From the NCBI GenBank assembly GCA_003554685.1, contig PWHA01000344.1, forward strand, positions 1 through 12,430: a stretch of DNA of 12,430 nt, given 5' to 3'. This DNA is from Halanaerobiaceae bacterium. GTDB taxonomy: Bacteria > Bacillota > Halanaerobiia > Halanaerobiales > Halarsenatibacteraceae. The notes beneath the pieces are model-generated. The model had not been told where the DNA came from and did no database searches. It was given only the letters and a program-made list of their open reading frames with translations. Position 1 is the stretch's first letter. The number at the start of each line of letters is the position of its first letter. The translations under genes were made by a program, and so were the position numbers. Below are positions 1-6,215 of this stretch, piece after piece.

Positions 1-1229
1 AAATTGCGGGAGATCTGCTTGATTACTGCCGGGAGTTGATGCTGACAGTCAACGGTGATTTTGGTCTGGCCGCTTCCGGGCTGGCTGAAAACCGCCGGCA
101 GCTGATTAAAGAGGACAGCAGGTTTTTTAATCAGGGAGAAATTAATTATATAGTTAACAAACTGGTAGAGCTGGAAGGACGGCTGCGGAGGACAGCCCGG
201 CCCGATATTCTCTTGGAGCTGGCCCTGGTTCAGATTACTGAGCCGGGCAGCGATGAAAGCCCGGCAGGTTTAACCCGCCGGCTGGCAAATCTGGAGAAAC
301 GACTGGAGGAAAGGGATAAAAGTGAGATATCAAAAACCCGGGAATCCCGGGAGCTCCTAAAATCACGGGAATCCCTTAAGGCTGAAGAAGAACAAAAAGC
401 GGACCAAATAGAGGAATCAGCTGATGTCAAAGTTTCCCGGGAGACCGCGAAAGAGGACAAAGTGGAAGAGGACAAAGCGGAAAAGGACAAAAATGACAGA
501 GATAAAAAAATCCAGCAGCCTTCGCTGGAGGGAGCTACCGCAAAAAGCGCTGACCCGGCGGCTGATAAAACTGAAGATTCCGGAGAAAGCGCAGATTATT
601 CCCGGGAAGAAGCAGAGTCCGCTTTTGAAAGTTCAGCTGAGACCGTTGAGGTTGAAGATATTGAAGCTGCAGCTTTTTCGGAAGATAAGACTTCTGCCCG
701 GGAAATAACCGCCAAACTCTGGGAGGAGATACTGGATTCTATCAAGGAAGCCGATATTAAAACCCATGCTATGATTAAGGAATGCCGACAGCCTGTACTG
801 CGTAGCAGCAGCCTGATTTTAAATTTTCCATCGGATAAAAAATTTCACCTGCAGAGCGCCCGGAAAGAGAGTGAATTGATTCAGCAGAAAACTGCAGAGG
901 CCCTGGATATTGATTCTGAACTAAAACTGGAATTTCAGCTGGATGGCAGCACCCTTCAGGACGAAAACAGGGATTTTCAACAGGAACCAGGCACCTCAAA
1001 CAGAGCAAATTCCAGCACCGGCCCAAAAAGTTCAGGCCAGGATGCCAGGAAGGTTGGTGCCGACAGGAGTGATCTAATAAAACAGGCCCAGCAGATATTT
1101 GGAGGAGAAATTATTTCTGTTTCCGCTGAGGTTTTACAGGAACAGAAGGAAATTTTAGCAAATCTTAAAGGAGGTAATAATGATGAACATGAAGAAAATG
1201 ATGAAACAGGCCCAGCAGATGCAGGCTAA
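1..1229 (+). CDS. dnaX: DNA polymerase III subunit gamma/tau, C-terminal part (5' truncated by window edge)
   Basis: The reading frame is open from base 3 with no start, so the ATPase domain lies outside the window. The TTG at 36 is internal. What remains is the end of domain III (the clamp-loader collar; a stretch near bases 170-240 resembles the family's 'R-P-x-x-L-L-E-L-A-L' segment). A very charged, repetitive Glu/Lys/Asp/Ser linker follows at about 290-720. Last comes a folded tau-type C-terminal domain at about 700-950 (Leu-rich, with an 'ILNF...FHL' segment). By family knowledge, tau loads the beta clamp and, through its C-terminus, contacts the polymerase alpha subunit. The gene is followed by ybaB and recR as in many bacteria. 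The stop at 1227-1229 lies 50 bases inside ybaB, in another frame. A run of seven A at 504-510, followed at once by a hairpin, may allow production of a shorter gamma form. The gene identity is supported by both sequence and context. Confidence 0.92.
   Translation, partial: IAGDLLDYCRELMLTVNGDFGLAASGLAENRRQLIKEDSRFFNQGEINYIVNKLVELEGRLRRTARPDILLELALVQITEPGSDESPAGLTRRLANLEKRLEERDKSEISKTRESRELLKSRESLKAEEEQKADQIEESADVKVSRETAKEDKVEEDKAEKDKNDRDKKIQQPSLEGATAKSADPAADKTEDSGESADYSREEAESAFESSAETVEVEDIEAAAFSEDKTSAREITAKLWEEILDSIKEADIKTHAMIKECRQPVLRSSSLILNFPSDKKFHLQSARKESELIQQKTAEALDIDSELKLEFQLDGSTLQDENRDFQQEPGTSNRANSSTGPKSSGQDARKVGADRSDLIKQAQQIFGGEIISVSAEVLQEQKEILANLKGGNNDEHEENDETGPADAG
504..553 (+). promoter_or_regulatory. 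Candidate slippage/frameshift element in dnaX (A7 run, hairpin, -1 stop)
   Basis: Seven A residues at 504-510 are read in frame as two AAA Lys codons plus the first base of an Ile codon. Immediately after comes a hairpin, TCCAGC (511-516) pairing with GCTGGA (524-529) across a 7-base loop. Reading in the -1 frame ends at TGA 551-553, adding 15 mostly basic residues and dropping the C-terminal tau domain. The position, in the linker after domain III, matches where other bacteria make gamma by ribosomal or transcriptional slippage. The classic A-AAA-AAG heptamer phase is not matched, so RNA polymerase slippage may be likelier than ribosomal -1 shifting. Confidence 0.3.
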
Positions 1230-1491
1230 AATGCAGAAGATGAAGGAAGAGCTGGCTGATAAGACCATTGAAGCCACTGCCGGCGGCGGTGCCGTCAAAG
1301 CTGTGGTTAACGGTCAGAAGGATCTGGTTGACCTGGAGATCGATCCTGATGTTCTGGACCCCGATGATGTGGAAATGCTGGAAGATTTGATTGTGGCTGC
1401 TATCAATGAAGGAATGCGTCAGGTTCAGGAAATGATTGAAGAGGAAATGGGAGATATCACTGGAGGAATGAATCTGCCGGGGATGTTTTAA
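1180..1491 (+). CDS. ybaB: YbaB/EbfC family nucleoid-associated protein
   Basis: A 103-residue protein, the usual length for the YbaB/EbfC family. Its N-terminus is a Met-, Gln- and Lys-rich amphipathic helix (8 Met in the first 22 residues). The typical core follows (TIEATAGGGAVKAVVNGQKD, residues 29-48, then LVDLEIDP), then a second helix and a Gly/Met-rich tail ending NLPGMF. Family members are dimeric DNA-binding proteins of the nucleoid, thought to act with RecR and DnaX in DNA metabolism. AAAGGAGG at 1167-1174 serves as the ribosome site. ATG codons stand at 1180, 1183 and 1189; 1183 has the more usual spacing, so the true start may be one codon later. The first 50 bases overlap the end of dnaX in another frame, and the stop abuts the recR start with no gap, so translational coupling on both sides is likely. 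Confidence 0.96.
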   Translation: MMNMKKMMKQAQQMQAKMQKMKEELADKTIEATAGGGAVKAVVNGQKDLVDLEIDPDVLDPDDVEMLEDLIVAAINEGMRQVQEMIEEEMGDITGGMNLPGMF

Positions 1492-2100
1492 ATGTACTCC
1501 TATCCCAGAGCGCTGAGAAAGCTTATAGGTGAACTGGAAAAGCTGCCGGGTATCGGCACCCATACTGCCACCCGGCTGGCTTTTCATCTGCTAGATAAAA
1601 GCCAGCAGGAAATTGAAGAACTGGCAGGAGCGCTGACGGGTTTCCAGCAAAACATTTCTTTCTGCTCGCAATGCCATAATATAACCGAAGAGGATCCCTG
1701 CCAGATCTGCAGTTCCCCGAAAAGAGATCAAAGTCTGCTTTGTGTGGTGGAGAGCCCCCGGGATGTTATTGCCATGGAAAATACGGGAGAGTATAAGGGC
1801 TTCTACCATGTCCTACAGGGGTTGATTTCTCCGCTGGATGATGTCGGCCCTGAAGAGCTGACTCTCGATAATTTTCGCGAAAGAGTTAGAGAACTTCAGG
1901 TCAGGGAGGTAATTATTGCCACCGATCCCAGCACGGAGGGAGATGCAACCGCTCTTTATCTTAAAAAAATTCTGCAGAAAAAGGATGTTAAAATTACCAG
2001 ACTGGCGCAGGGCCTGCCTGCCGGCGGTGATCTGGAATATGCCGATGAGGTTACCCTGTCCAGAGCCCTTTCCGGCCGCAGTGAAATTGAATATGACTGA
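1492..2100 (+). CDS. recR: Recombination mediator protein RecR
   Basis: 202 residues, full length for RecR. Visible in order: a helix-hairpin-helix region (LPGIGTHTATRLAFHLL, 18-34); a four-Cys zinc finger (C58, C61, C70, C73); and a Toprim domain, with the acidic first segment at VVESPRDV (85-92) and the second at ATDPSTEGDAT (143-153). The C-terminal family signature is GLPAGGDLEYADEVTLSRAL (174-193). Most RecR proteins have Arg before this signature (A-R-G-L-P), whereas here it is Gln173. RecR forms a ring with RecO/RecF to load RecA on gapped single-stranded DNA. The ATG directly follows the ybaB stop and has only a weak purine-rich site upstream, so coupling to ybaB translation is likely. 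The gene closes the dnaX-ybaB-recR transcript at a strong terminator. Confidence 0.97.
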   Translation: MYSYPRALRKLIGELEKLPGIGTHTATRLAFHLLDKSQQEIEELAGALTGFQQNISFCSQCHNITEEDPCQICSSPKRDQSLLCVVESPRDVIAMENTGEYKGFYHVLQGLISPLDDVGPEELTLDNFRERVRELQVREVIIATDPSTEGDATALYLKKILQKKDVKITRLAQGLPAGGDLEYADEVTLSRALSGRSEIEYD

Positions 2101-2104
2101 AACC

Positions 2105-2143
2105 GCCCGGGCCTCACTCAGAACAACAGGCCGGGCTTTTTTT
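2105..2143 (+). terminator. Intrinsic terminator after recR
   Basis: A GC-rich hairpin starts 5 bases after the recR stop. The arms are GCCCGGGCCT (2105-2114) and AGGCCGGGC (2128-2136), with one bulged G, a 13-base loop, and then seven T (2137-2143). It closes the dnaX-ybaB-recR transcript and separates it from guaB. Confidence 0.92.
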
Positions 2144-2231
2144 ATATTTCTGCCTTTTACACTGCTGTATTCAATAAAACCCAATGATTTTTATAGTCCC
2201 TTATAATTCAGGCTGCTGCCGGGCCTCCTGC

Positions 2232-2257
2232 TTGACAGAGGGAGAAAACTCTGTTAA
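2232..2257. repeat. Inverted repeat in the guaB promoter (possible operator)
   Basis: TTGACAGAG (2232-2240) and CTCTGTTAA (2249-2257) are inverted copies with a single mismatched position (2234/2255, a G·U pair in RNA), separated by 8 bases. The left arm contains the -35 hexamer and the right arm runs into the -10 box. This is the placement expected of a repressor operator. No known regulator could be assigned from the sequence. Confidence 0.45.
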
Positions 2258-2260
2258 GCT
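2232..2260 (+). promoter_or_regulatory. Probable guaB promoter overlapped by a palindrome
   Basis: A perfect -35 box TTGACA (2232-2237) is followed after 17 bases by TAAGCT (2255-2260), a poor -10 box but with a TG one base upstream (extended -10). The start would be near 2267, giving a leader of about 80 bases to guaB. The -35 and spacer form an inverted repeat (arms 2232-2240 and 2249-2257). Two other -10-like boxes lack good -35 partners: TATAAT at 2202-2207 and TACAAT at 2309-2314. No purine-riboswitch core is seen. Confidence 0.5.
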
Positions 2261-2345
2261 GGTTTAAATATTTCTGCAAAACTCTGGTTCGTCTTTTTTA
2301 AATATTTTTACAATAACCTTATTAAACTGAGGAGGCCAGCAAAAC

Positions 2346-3824
2346 ATGCGAAATCCAGCTGAAAGAATAGCCGGTGAAGCTTTGACCTTTGATGATGTGC
2401 TCTTAAAGCCGGCTTATTCCCGGGTTAAACCCCGGGATGTCTCGATTGAGACCCGTTTGACAGACAGCATTATTCTCAAGACCCCAATCCTTAGTGCTGC
2501 CATGGACACCGTTACTGAATCTGACCTGGCTATAGCCATGGCCCGGGAAGGAGGATTGGGCGTGCTGCATAAAAACATGACTGCCGAAGAGCAGGCCCAT
2601 GAAGTCGACCGGGTTAAGCGTTCTGAAAGTGGAGTTATTATTGATCCCTTCTATCTTTCTCCGGATGATATGATATTTGAAGCTGAAAAGCTGATGTCCC
2701 GCTATCGCATTTCTGGAGTTCCTATTGTTAATGAGGAAAAAAAGCTGGTAGGGATTTTAACCAACCGGGATCTGCGTTTTATTGAAGATTATGATCGGCC
2801 AATCAGTGAAGTTATGACAGATGAAAATCTGGTGACAGCTCCGGTGGGGACCACATTAAATCAGGCCAAGAAGGTGCTGCAGAAGCACAAGATTGAGAAA
2901 TTGCCTCTGGTTGATGAAGATAACATACTTCAGGGATTAATTACCATCAAGGACATTGAAAAGGTGAAAAAACATCCCAATGCCAGCAAGGATGATCAGG
3001 GTAGGCTGCTGGTTGCAGCTGCCGTAGGAGTCGGTAGCGACGGTCAGGAGAGAGCAGCCCGGCTGGCGGAGTCTGGAGTGGACCTGCTGGTTATTGATAC
3101 CGCCCATGGCCATTCTCAGGGAGTTCTGGACATGGTCAAACACGCAAAACAGGAATATCCCGAGATTTCGGTTATAGCCGGGAATGTTGCCACTGCCGAG
3201 GGGGCTGCTGCCCTCTTTGAGGCGGGAGCCGAGGTGGTCAAGGTTGGAGTGGGGCCGGGTTCAATCTGTACCACCAGGGTGATAGCCGGGATTGGCATGC
3301 CCCAGATAACAGCCGTCATGGAAGCGGCCCGGGTGGCAGACAAATATAACGGCAGGGTAATTGCCGATGGCGGCATCAAATATTCCGGAGATATTGTTAA
3401 AGCTCTGGCAGCCGGCGCTGATGCTGTTATGATAGGCAGTCTGCTGGCTGGAACCGCGGAAAGCCCTGGAGAGAAGGAAATTTACAAGGGACGAAGTTAT
3501 AAAGTCTACCGGGGAATGGGTTCCATTTCTGCAATGGAAAAGGGTAGCAAGGACCGTTACGCTCAGGAAGATGTGGAGGATGAAGAAAAACTGGTTCCAG
3601 AGGGAGTTGAAGGCCGGGTTCCCTATAAAGGACCCCTGAGTGATACCATCTATCAGCTAGCAGGAGGTTTAAGGTCCGGAATGGGCTATTGCGGCACCTC
3701 AACAATAACCGAACTGCAGACAGAAACAACTTTCATCCGCATCTCACCAGCGGGCCTCAGGGAAAGTCATCCTCATGATGTTAATATTACCCGGGAGGCA
3801 CCCAATTACAGCATCGATAATTAA
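2346..3824 (+). CDS. guaB: Inosine-5'-monophosphate dehydrogenase
   Basis: 492 residues, the normal bacterial length. It oxidises IMP to XMP with NAD+, the committing step of GMP synthesis, in the cytoplasm. The barrel begins with LTFDDVLLKPAYS (13-25). A pair of CBS domains is inserted at about residues 95-210 (ISGVPIVNEEKKLVGILTNRD marks the first, IEKLPLVDEDNILQGLITIKD the second). The catalytic loop GPGSICTTR contains Cys308, the substrate-binding DGGI is at 341-344, and the mobile flap with Arg-Tyr is at 404-405 in KDRYAQ. Near the end is the GMGYCG segment (445-450). The ATG at 2346 has GAGGAGG ten bases upstream. Two TAA stops follow in tandem. The gene stands alone between a terminator and an AT-rich gap, with its own promoter region. 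It is not part of the Bacillus-type dnaX-recR or tmk groups, so its placement here is of interest. Confidence 0.98.
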   Translation: MRNPAERIAGEALTFDDVLLKPAYSRVKPRDVSIETRLTDSIILKTPILSAAMDTVTESDLAIAMAREGGLGVLHKNMTAEEQAHEVDRVKRSESGVIIDPFYLSPDDMIFEAEKLMSRYRISGVPIVNEEKKLVGILTNRDLRFIEDYDRPISEVMTDENLVTAPVGTTLNQAKKVLQKHKIEKLPLVDEDNILQGLITIKDIEKVKKHPNASKDDQGRLLVAAAVGVGSDGQERAARLAESGVDLLVIDTAHGHSQGVLDMVKHAKQEYPEISVIAGNVATAEGAAALFEAGAEVVKVGVGPGSICTTRVIAGIGMPQITAVMEAARVADKYNGRVIADGGIKYSGDIVKALAAGADAVMIGSLLAGTAESPGEKEIYKGRSYKVYRGMGSISAMEKGSKDRYAQEDVEDEEKLVPEGVEGRVPYKGPLSDTIYQLAGGLRSGMGYCGTSTITELQTETTFIRISPAGLRESHPHDVNITREAPNYSIDN

Positions 3825-3901
3825 TAAAACCAGAATGTATTCTATTTAACATCATTTAAACTGATTTTTTATTAAAATTAATAATTGTAGGTTTTATTTA
3901 A
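3821..3901. repeat. AT-rich inverted repeat at the guaB 3' end
   Basis: TTAATAAAACC (3821-3831, containing the guaB stop) is matched in inverted orientation by GGTTTTATTTAA (3890-3901), with one extra T. They enclose 58 very AT-rich bases holding a small AGAAT/ATTCT repeat (3832-3843). There is no GC-rich terminator after guaB. This may be a weak 3' end structure, or simply chance in AT-rich DNA. Confidence 0.3.
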
Positions 3902-3922
3902 GGCTGGCTTTTGTTAATGGAG

Positions 3923-3939
3923 CAGATAATCAGTATCTG
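3923..3939. repeat. Perfect inverted repeat upstream of trxB (possible operator)
   Basis: CAGATA (3923-3928) and TATCTG (3934-3939) are exact inverted copies around ATCAG. The palindrome contains a -10-like GATAAT (3925-3930) and is followed by TAAAAT (3944-3949), with TTGTTA at 3911-3916 upstream. No promoter pairing is convincing. The site lies 66 bases before the trxB start and could bind a dimeric regulator. Confidence 0.35.
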
Positions 3940-4004
3940 TCTCTAAAATAGCTTCGGGTTGATATTTCCCGATTTAATTTACTTTTTGTTTGGGGGAATC
4001 TGGA

Positions 4005-5021
4005 ATGGAGAAAAAAGAAAGGGAACAAGAAGTTAAAAATGATGATGGCAACGGGAAAAATATTGAGAACCTTGTAATTATTGGAGGTGGGCCAGCAGGC
4101 CTGACAGCTGCTATTTATGCCGGTAGAGCTGGACTTAAACCGGTAATTATCCACGGACCACAGCCTGGAGGTCAGATTATTAACACCAATGACCTGGAAA
4201 ATTTTCCGGGTTTCCCGGAGGGCATTTCGGGGGGGGACTTCGGCAGCCGTCTGCTGGAGCAGGCCGAACAGTTTCAGGTCAAAATGGATTTTGATATTGT
4301 GGAGGAGGTTGATTTTCAAAAACTGCCCTATACCATTAAAACTTCTTTAGACACCTATCGAGCTAAAGCGGTAATTATTGCTGCCGGAGCTCAGCCCCGT
4401 CCTCTGGGCCTTAAGGGTGAGAAAGAATTGACAGGTGAGGGGGTTTCCTACTGTGCAACCTGTGATGGTGCTCTGTACCGGGATAAGAAGGTTGCCGTGG
4501 TAGGAGGCGGCAATGTTGCTCTGGAAGAAGCTGATTTCTTAACCCGGTTTGCCCATAAAGTTTATTTAGTTCACCGGCGGGAAGAATTTAGAGCCGATGA
4601 ACTGGTCAGACAGAAAATAGAATCCAATCCCGGAGTGGAATGTCTCTGTCATAACAGGGTAGTTGAACTTATCAGCTCCGAAGGTAAATTATCGGGGCTG
4701 AAAATTGAAGAGTCCAGAACCGGAGAAATAACAGAACTGAATGATATTTCTGCTCTTTTTATAGCAGTTGGTTATGAGCCCAATACCGGGATTTTTCAGG
4801 GCCAGCTGGAACTTGATAAAGCCGGTTATATCAAGACCGGGAACTTCCAGCGAACCAGCGTTGAGGGAGTTTTTGCTGCGGGAGATATTCAGGACAGCCG
4901 CTATCAGCAGGTTATCACCGCAGCGGCGAGCGGGGCCCGGGCAGCCATGGAAGCTGACAGGTATCTCCAGGAAAAGAGGGCCAACGGCCGGAAGAGAGAA
5001 GCGGTTCAGCCCCGTAAATAA
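4005..5021 (+). CDS. trxB: Thioredoxin-disulfide reductase (NADPH type)
   Basis: 338 residues from the ATG at 4005, chosen because GGGGGA at 3992-3997 stands 7 bases before it; the TTG at 3990 overlaps that site and is unlikely. A charged tail of about 20 residues comes first. Then come the FAD-binding motif IIGGGPAGLTAAIYA (25-39), the redox-active CATCD with Cys150 and Cys153, and the NADPH-binding GGGNVALEEA (167-176) with HRREEFRA (190-197). The last FAD motif is AAGDIQDSRYQQVITAAASG (291-310). The Arg pair after His190 is typical of NADPH rather than NADH use. The enzyme keeps thioredoxin reduced, which supports ribonucleotide reductase and stress repair. No thioredoxin gene is adjacent. 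The gene is single, with a strong terminator after it. The charged N-terminal extension is longer than in most TrxB, which begin close to the FAD motif. Confidence 0.96.
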   Translation: MEKKEREQEVKNDDGNGKNIENLVIIGGGPAGLTAAIYAGRAGLKPVIIHGPQPGGQIINTNDLENFPGFPEGISGGDFGSRLLEQAEQFQVKMDFDIVEEVDFQKLPYTIKTSLDTYRAKAVIIAAGAQPRPLGLKGEKELTGEGVSYCATCDGALYRDKKVAVVGGGNVALEEADFLTRFAHKVYLVHRREEFRADELVRQKIESNPGVECLCHNRVVELISSEGKLSGLKIEESRTGEITELNDISALFIAVGYEPNTGIFQGQLELDKAGYIKTGNFQRTSVEGVFAAGDIQDSRYQQVITAAASGARAAMEADRYLQEKRANGRKREAVQPRK

Positions 5022-5044
5022 TTTTAAACAATTAGAGAATATCA

Positions 5045-5087
5045 GGCAGCAGAAGCGGTTTTTGCCGGCTAATCTGCTGTCTTTTTT
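5045..5087 (+). terminator. Intrinsic terminator after trxB
   Basis: GGCAGCAGA (5045-5053) pairs with TCTGCTGTC (5073-5081, one G·U). Inner pairs AGC/GCT and GG/CC continue the stem, with a bulged G and a small TTTTTG loop. Six T follow at 5082-5087. It ends the trxB transcript 24 bases past the stop. Confidence 0.9.
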
Positions 5088-5101
5088 ATTGTTTTTTTGT
5101 T

Positions 5102-5130
5102 TTGCATAAAGCCCCTTTTTGTGATAAGAT
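5102..5130 (+). promoter_or_regulatory. Promoter of the tmk-yaaQ-holB-yaaT-yabA-rsmI operon
   Basis: TTGCAT (5102-5107), a 17-base spacer, and TAAGAT (5125-5130) with TG one base upstream form a good extended -10 housekeeping promoter just after the trxB terminator. The predicted start is near 5137, leaving a leader of about 100 bases before tmk. In that stretch TGCTAAGC (5132-5139) can pair with GCTTAAGCA (5171-5179, one bulge) around an inner hairpin CTGT/ACAG (5145-5158). Confidence 0.6.
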
Positions 5131-5238
5131 ATGCTAAGCAAGTACTGTTAAATTACAGGAGCAGGAGCTAGCTTAAGCATAACAATTGCCGGTCGAGCAG
5201 AGGGTAATTTTGAGTTATTTCAGGAGGTTATCGGACTG

Positions 5239-5868
5239 ATGGCAGGTTTTTTTATTACTTTAGAGGGGATAGAGGGCTCCGGCAAAAGTTCTCAGGCCAG
5301 AGCTCTGCAGGAGTTTTTACAGAAGTCTGGCTATCCCACATTTTTAACCAGAGAACCCGGGGATACTGAAATAGGACGGTTTATCAGGGAGCTGCTGTTA
5401 AATCCTGATTATACTGAAATGAAACCCAGGACCGAGATTCTTCTTTATGCTGCCGACCGGGCCCAGCATGTCAGTGAACTGGTGAGACCGGCTCTGGCTG
5501 AAGGCAAAATTGTGATTTCCGACCGTTATTATGATTCCAATCTGGCCTACCAGGGTTATGGCCGGGGCCTGGATCTGGAAACTGTCAAAAAAATAAACTA
5601 CTGGGCAGTAGAAGAACTCCATCCTGACCTAACCATTCTGCTGGATCTTCCTGTCCAGCAGGGTTTGAAAAGAGCCAGGAATATGGCACTGGATAATCTG
5701 GGAGACAGACTGGAGCGGGAGGAAATAAATTTTCATCAGAGAGTCCGGCAGGGTTATTTAAAACTGGCTGAAACCTGGCCGGAGAGAATAAAAATTGTCG
5801 ATGCAGCAGCCAGCAGGGCAGAGGTGCAGAGAATTTTAAGGGAAATAGTAAAGGAGAGATTAGCATGA
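5239..5868 (+). CDS. tmk: Thymidylate kinase
   Basis: 209 residues, usual length. It phosphorylates dTMP to dTDP with ATP in the route to dTTP. The P-loop is GIEGSGKSS (10-18) and the substrate-binding segment is TREPGD (37-42). A DRY motif at 95-97 (ISDRYYDSNLAYQG) and a lid rich in Arg (RARNMALDNLGDRLERE, 145-161) follow. Bacterial Tmk usually reads REPGGT; here the second Gly is Asp42, a mild oddity. AGGAGG (5222-5227) lies 11 bases before the ATG, at the long end of normal spacing. It is the first gene of its operon. Its TGA overlaps the ATG of yaaQ (ATGA), so the two are probably coupled, as in Bacillus. Confidence 0.97.
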   Translation: MAGFFITLEGIEGSGKSSQARALQEFLQKSGYPTFLTREPGDTEIGRFIRELLLNPDYTEMKPRTEILLYAADRAQHVSELVRPALAEGKIVISDRYYDSNLAYQGYGRGLDLETVKKINYWAVEELHPDLTILLDLPVQQGLKRARNMALDNLGDRLEREEINFHQRVRQGYLKLAETWPERIKIVDAAASRAEVQRILREIVKERLA

Positions 5869-6215
5869 ACCAGGAGGTAGATGTTGCCAAACTGGTTGTT
5901 GCAGTTGTGCATGATAATGATGCTCAGACTTTAAGGAAAGCACTAAATAAGTCTCATTTTCAAACCACCCGGCTCAGCAGCACTGGAGGTTTTCTCCGGG
6001 AGGGCAATACCACCTTTTTAATTGGGACCAGAGAAGAATATCTGGAGGAGCTGCTCGAAATCATTAAAGGCAACTGCAAAAGCCGTACCAGGACAGTTAC
6101 CTCCATGTCTCCGATTGCCAGTTCTCTGGAAAGCTATTATTCCTTTCCCATGGAAGTTGAAATCGGGGGAGCCACAGTCTTTGTGCTGGATGTAGAACAG
6201 TTTCATAAACTTTAA
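5865..6215 (+). CDS. darA: PII-like cyclic-di-AMP receptor, YaaQ/DarA family
   Basis: 116 residues, slightly longer than the roughly 109 of relatives because of an 8-residue N-terminal lead before KLVVAVVHDND (9-19). The family hallmark TTRLSSTGGFLREGNTTFLIG (34-54) is intact. In known structures of this family (B. subtilis DarA, S. aureus PstA) this Arg/Ser-Thr-Gly-Gly-Phe segment forms part of the c-di-AMP pocket of a trimeric PII-like fold. A second conserved part is VEIGGATVFVLDVEQF (98-113). The protein is a signal receptor rather than an enzyme; its downstream target is not established. The ATG overlaps the tmk stop and is preceded by AAGGAGAG (5851-5858). In Bacillus yaaR stands between this gene and holB, but here only 23 bases separate them. 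Confidence 0.93.
   Translation: MNQEVDVAKLVVAVVHDNDAQTLRKALNKSHFQTTRLSSTGGFLREGNTTFLIGTREEYLEELLEIIKGNCKSRTRTVTSMSPIASSLESYYSFPMEVEIGGATVFVLDVEQFHKL

Noticed and set aside
230..490. - strand Ser-rich open frame opposite dnaX
   Set aside because: It is the mirror of repeated GAA/GAG/GAT-type codons, with no independent start signal.
424..708. + strand open frame of 94 codons with a very basic product inside dnaX
   Set aside because: It is the +1 shadow of the Glu/Lys/Asp-rich linker, whose codons read as Lys/Arg in that frame. It has no ribosome site or family resemblance.
1165..1587. - strand open frame of 140 codons opposite ybaB and recR
   Set aside because: The His- and Leu-rich composition mirrors the Met/Gln/Glu-rich ybaB helix. 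The + strand genes are certain.
2144..2345. Purine riboswitch before guaB
   Set aside because: The conserved core segments of the purine aptamer are not present; only the promoter-like boxes and the palindrome are seen.
4689..5141. - strand open frame of 150 codons over the trxB end and terminator
   Set aside because: It crosses a strong + strand terminator and the tmk promoter and lies opposite conserved trxB motifs. Its product resembles nothing known.
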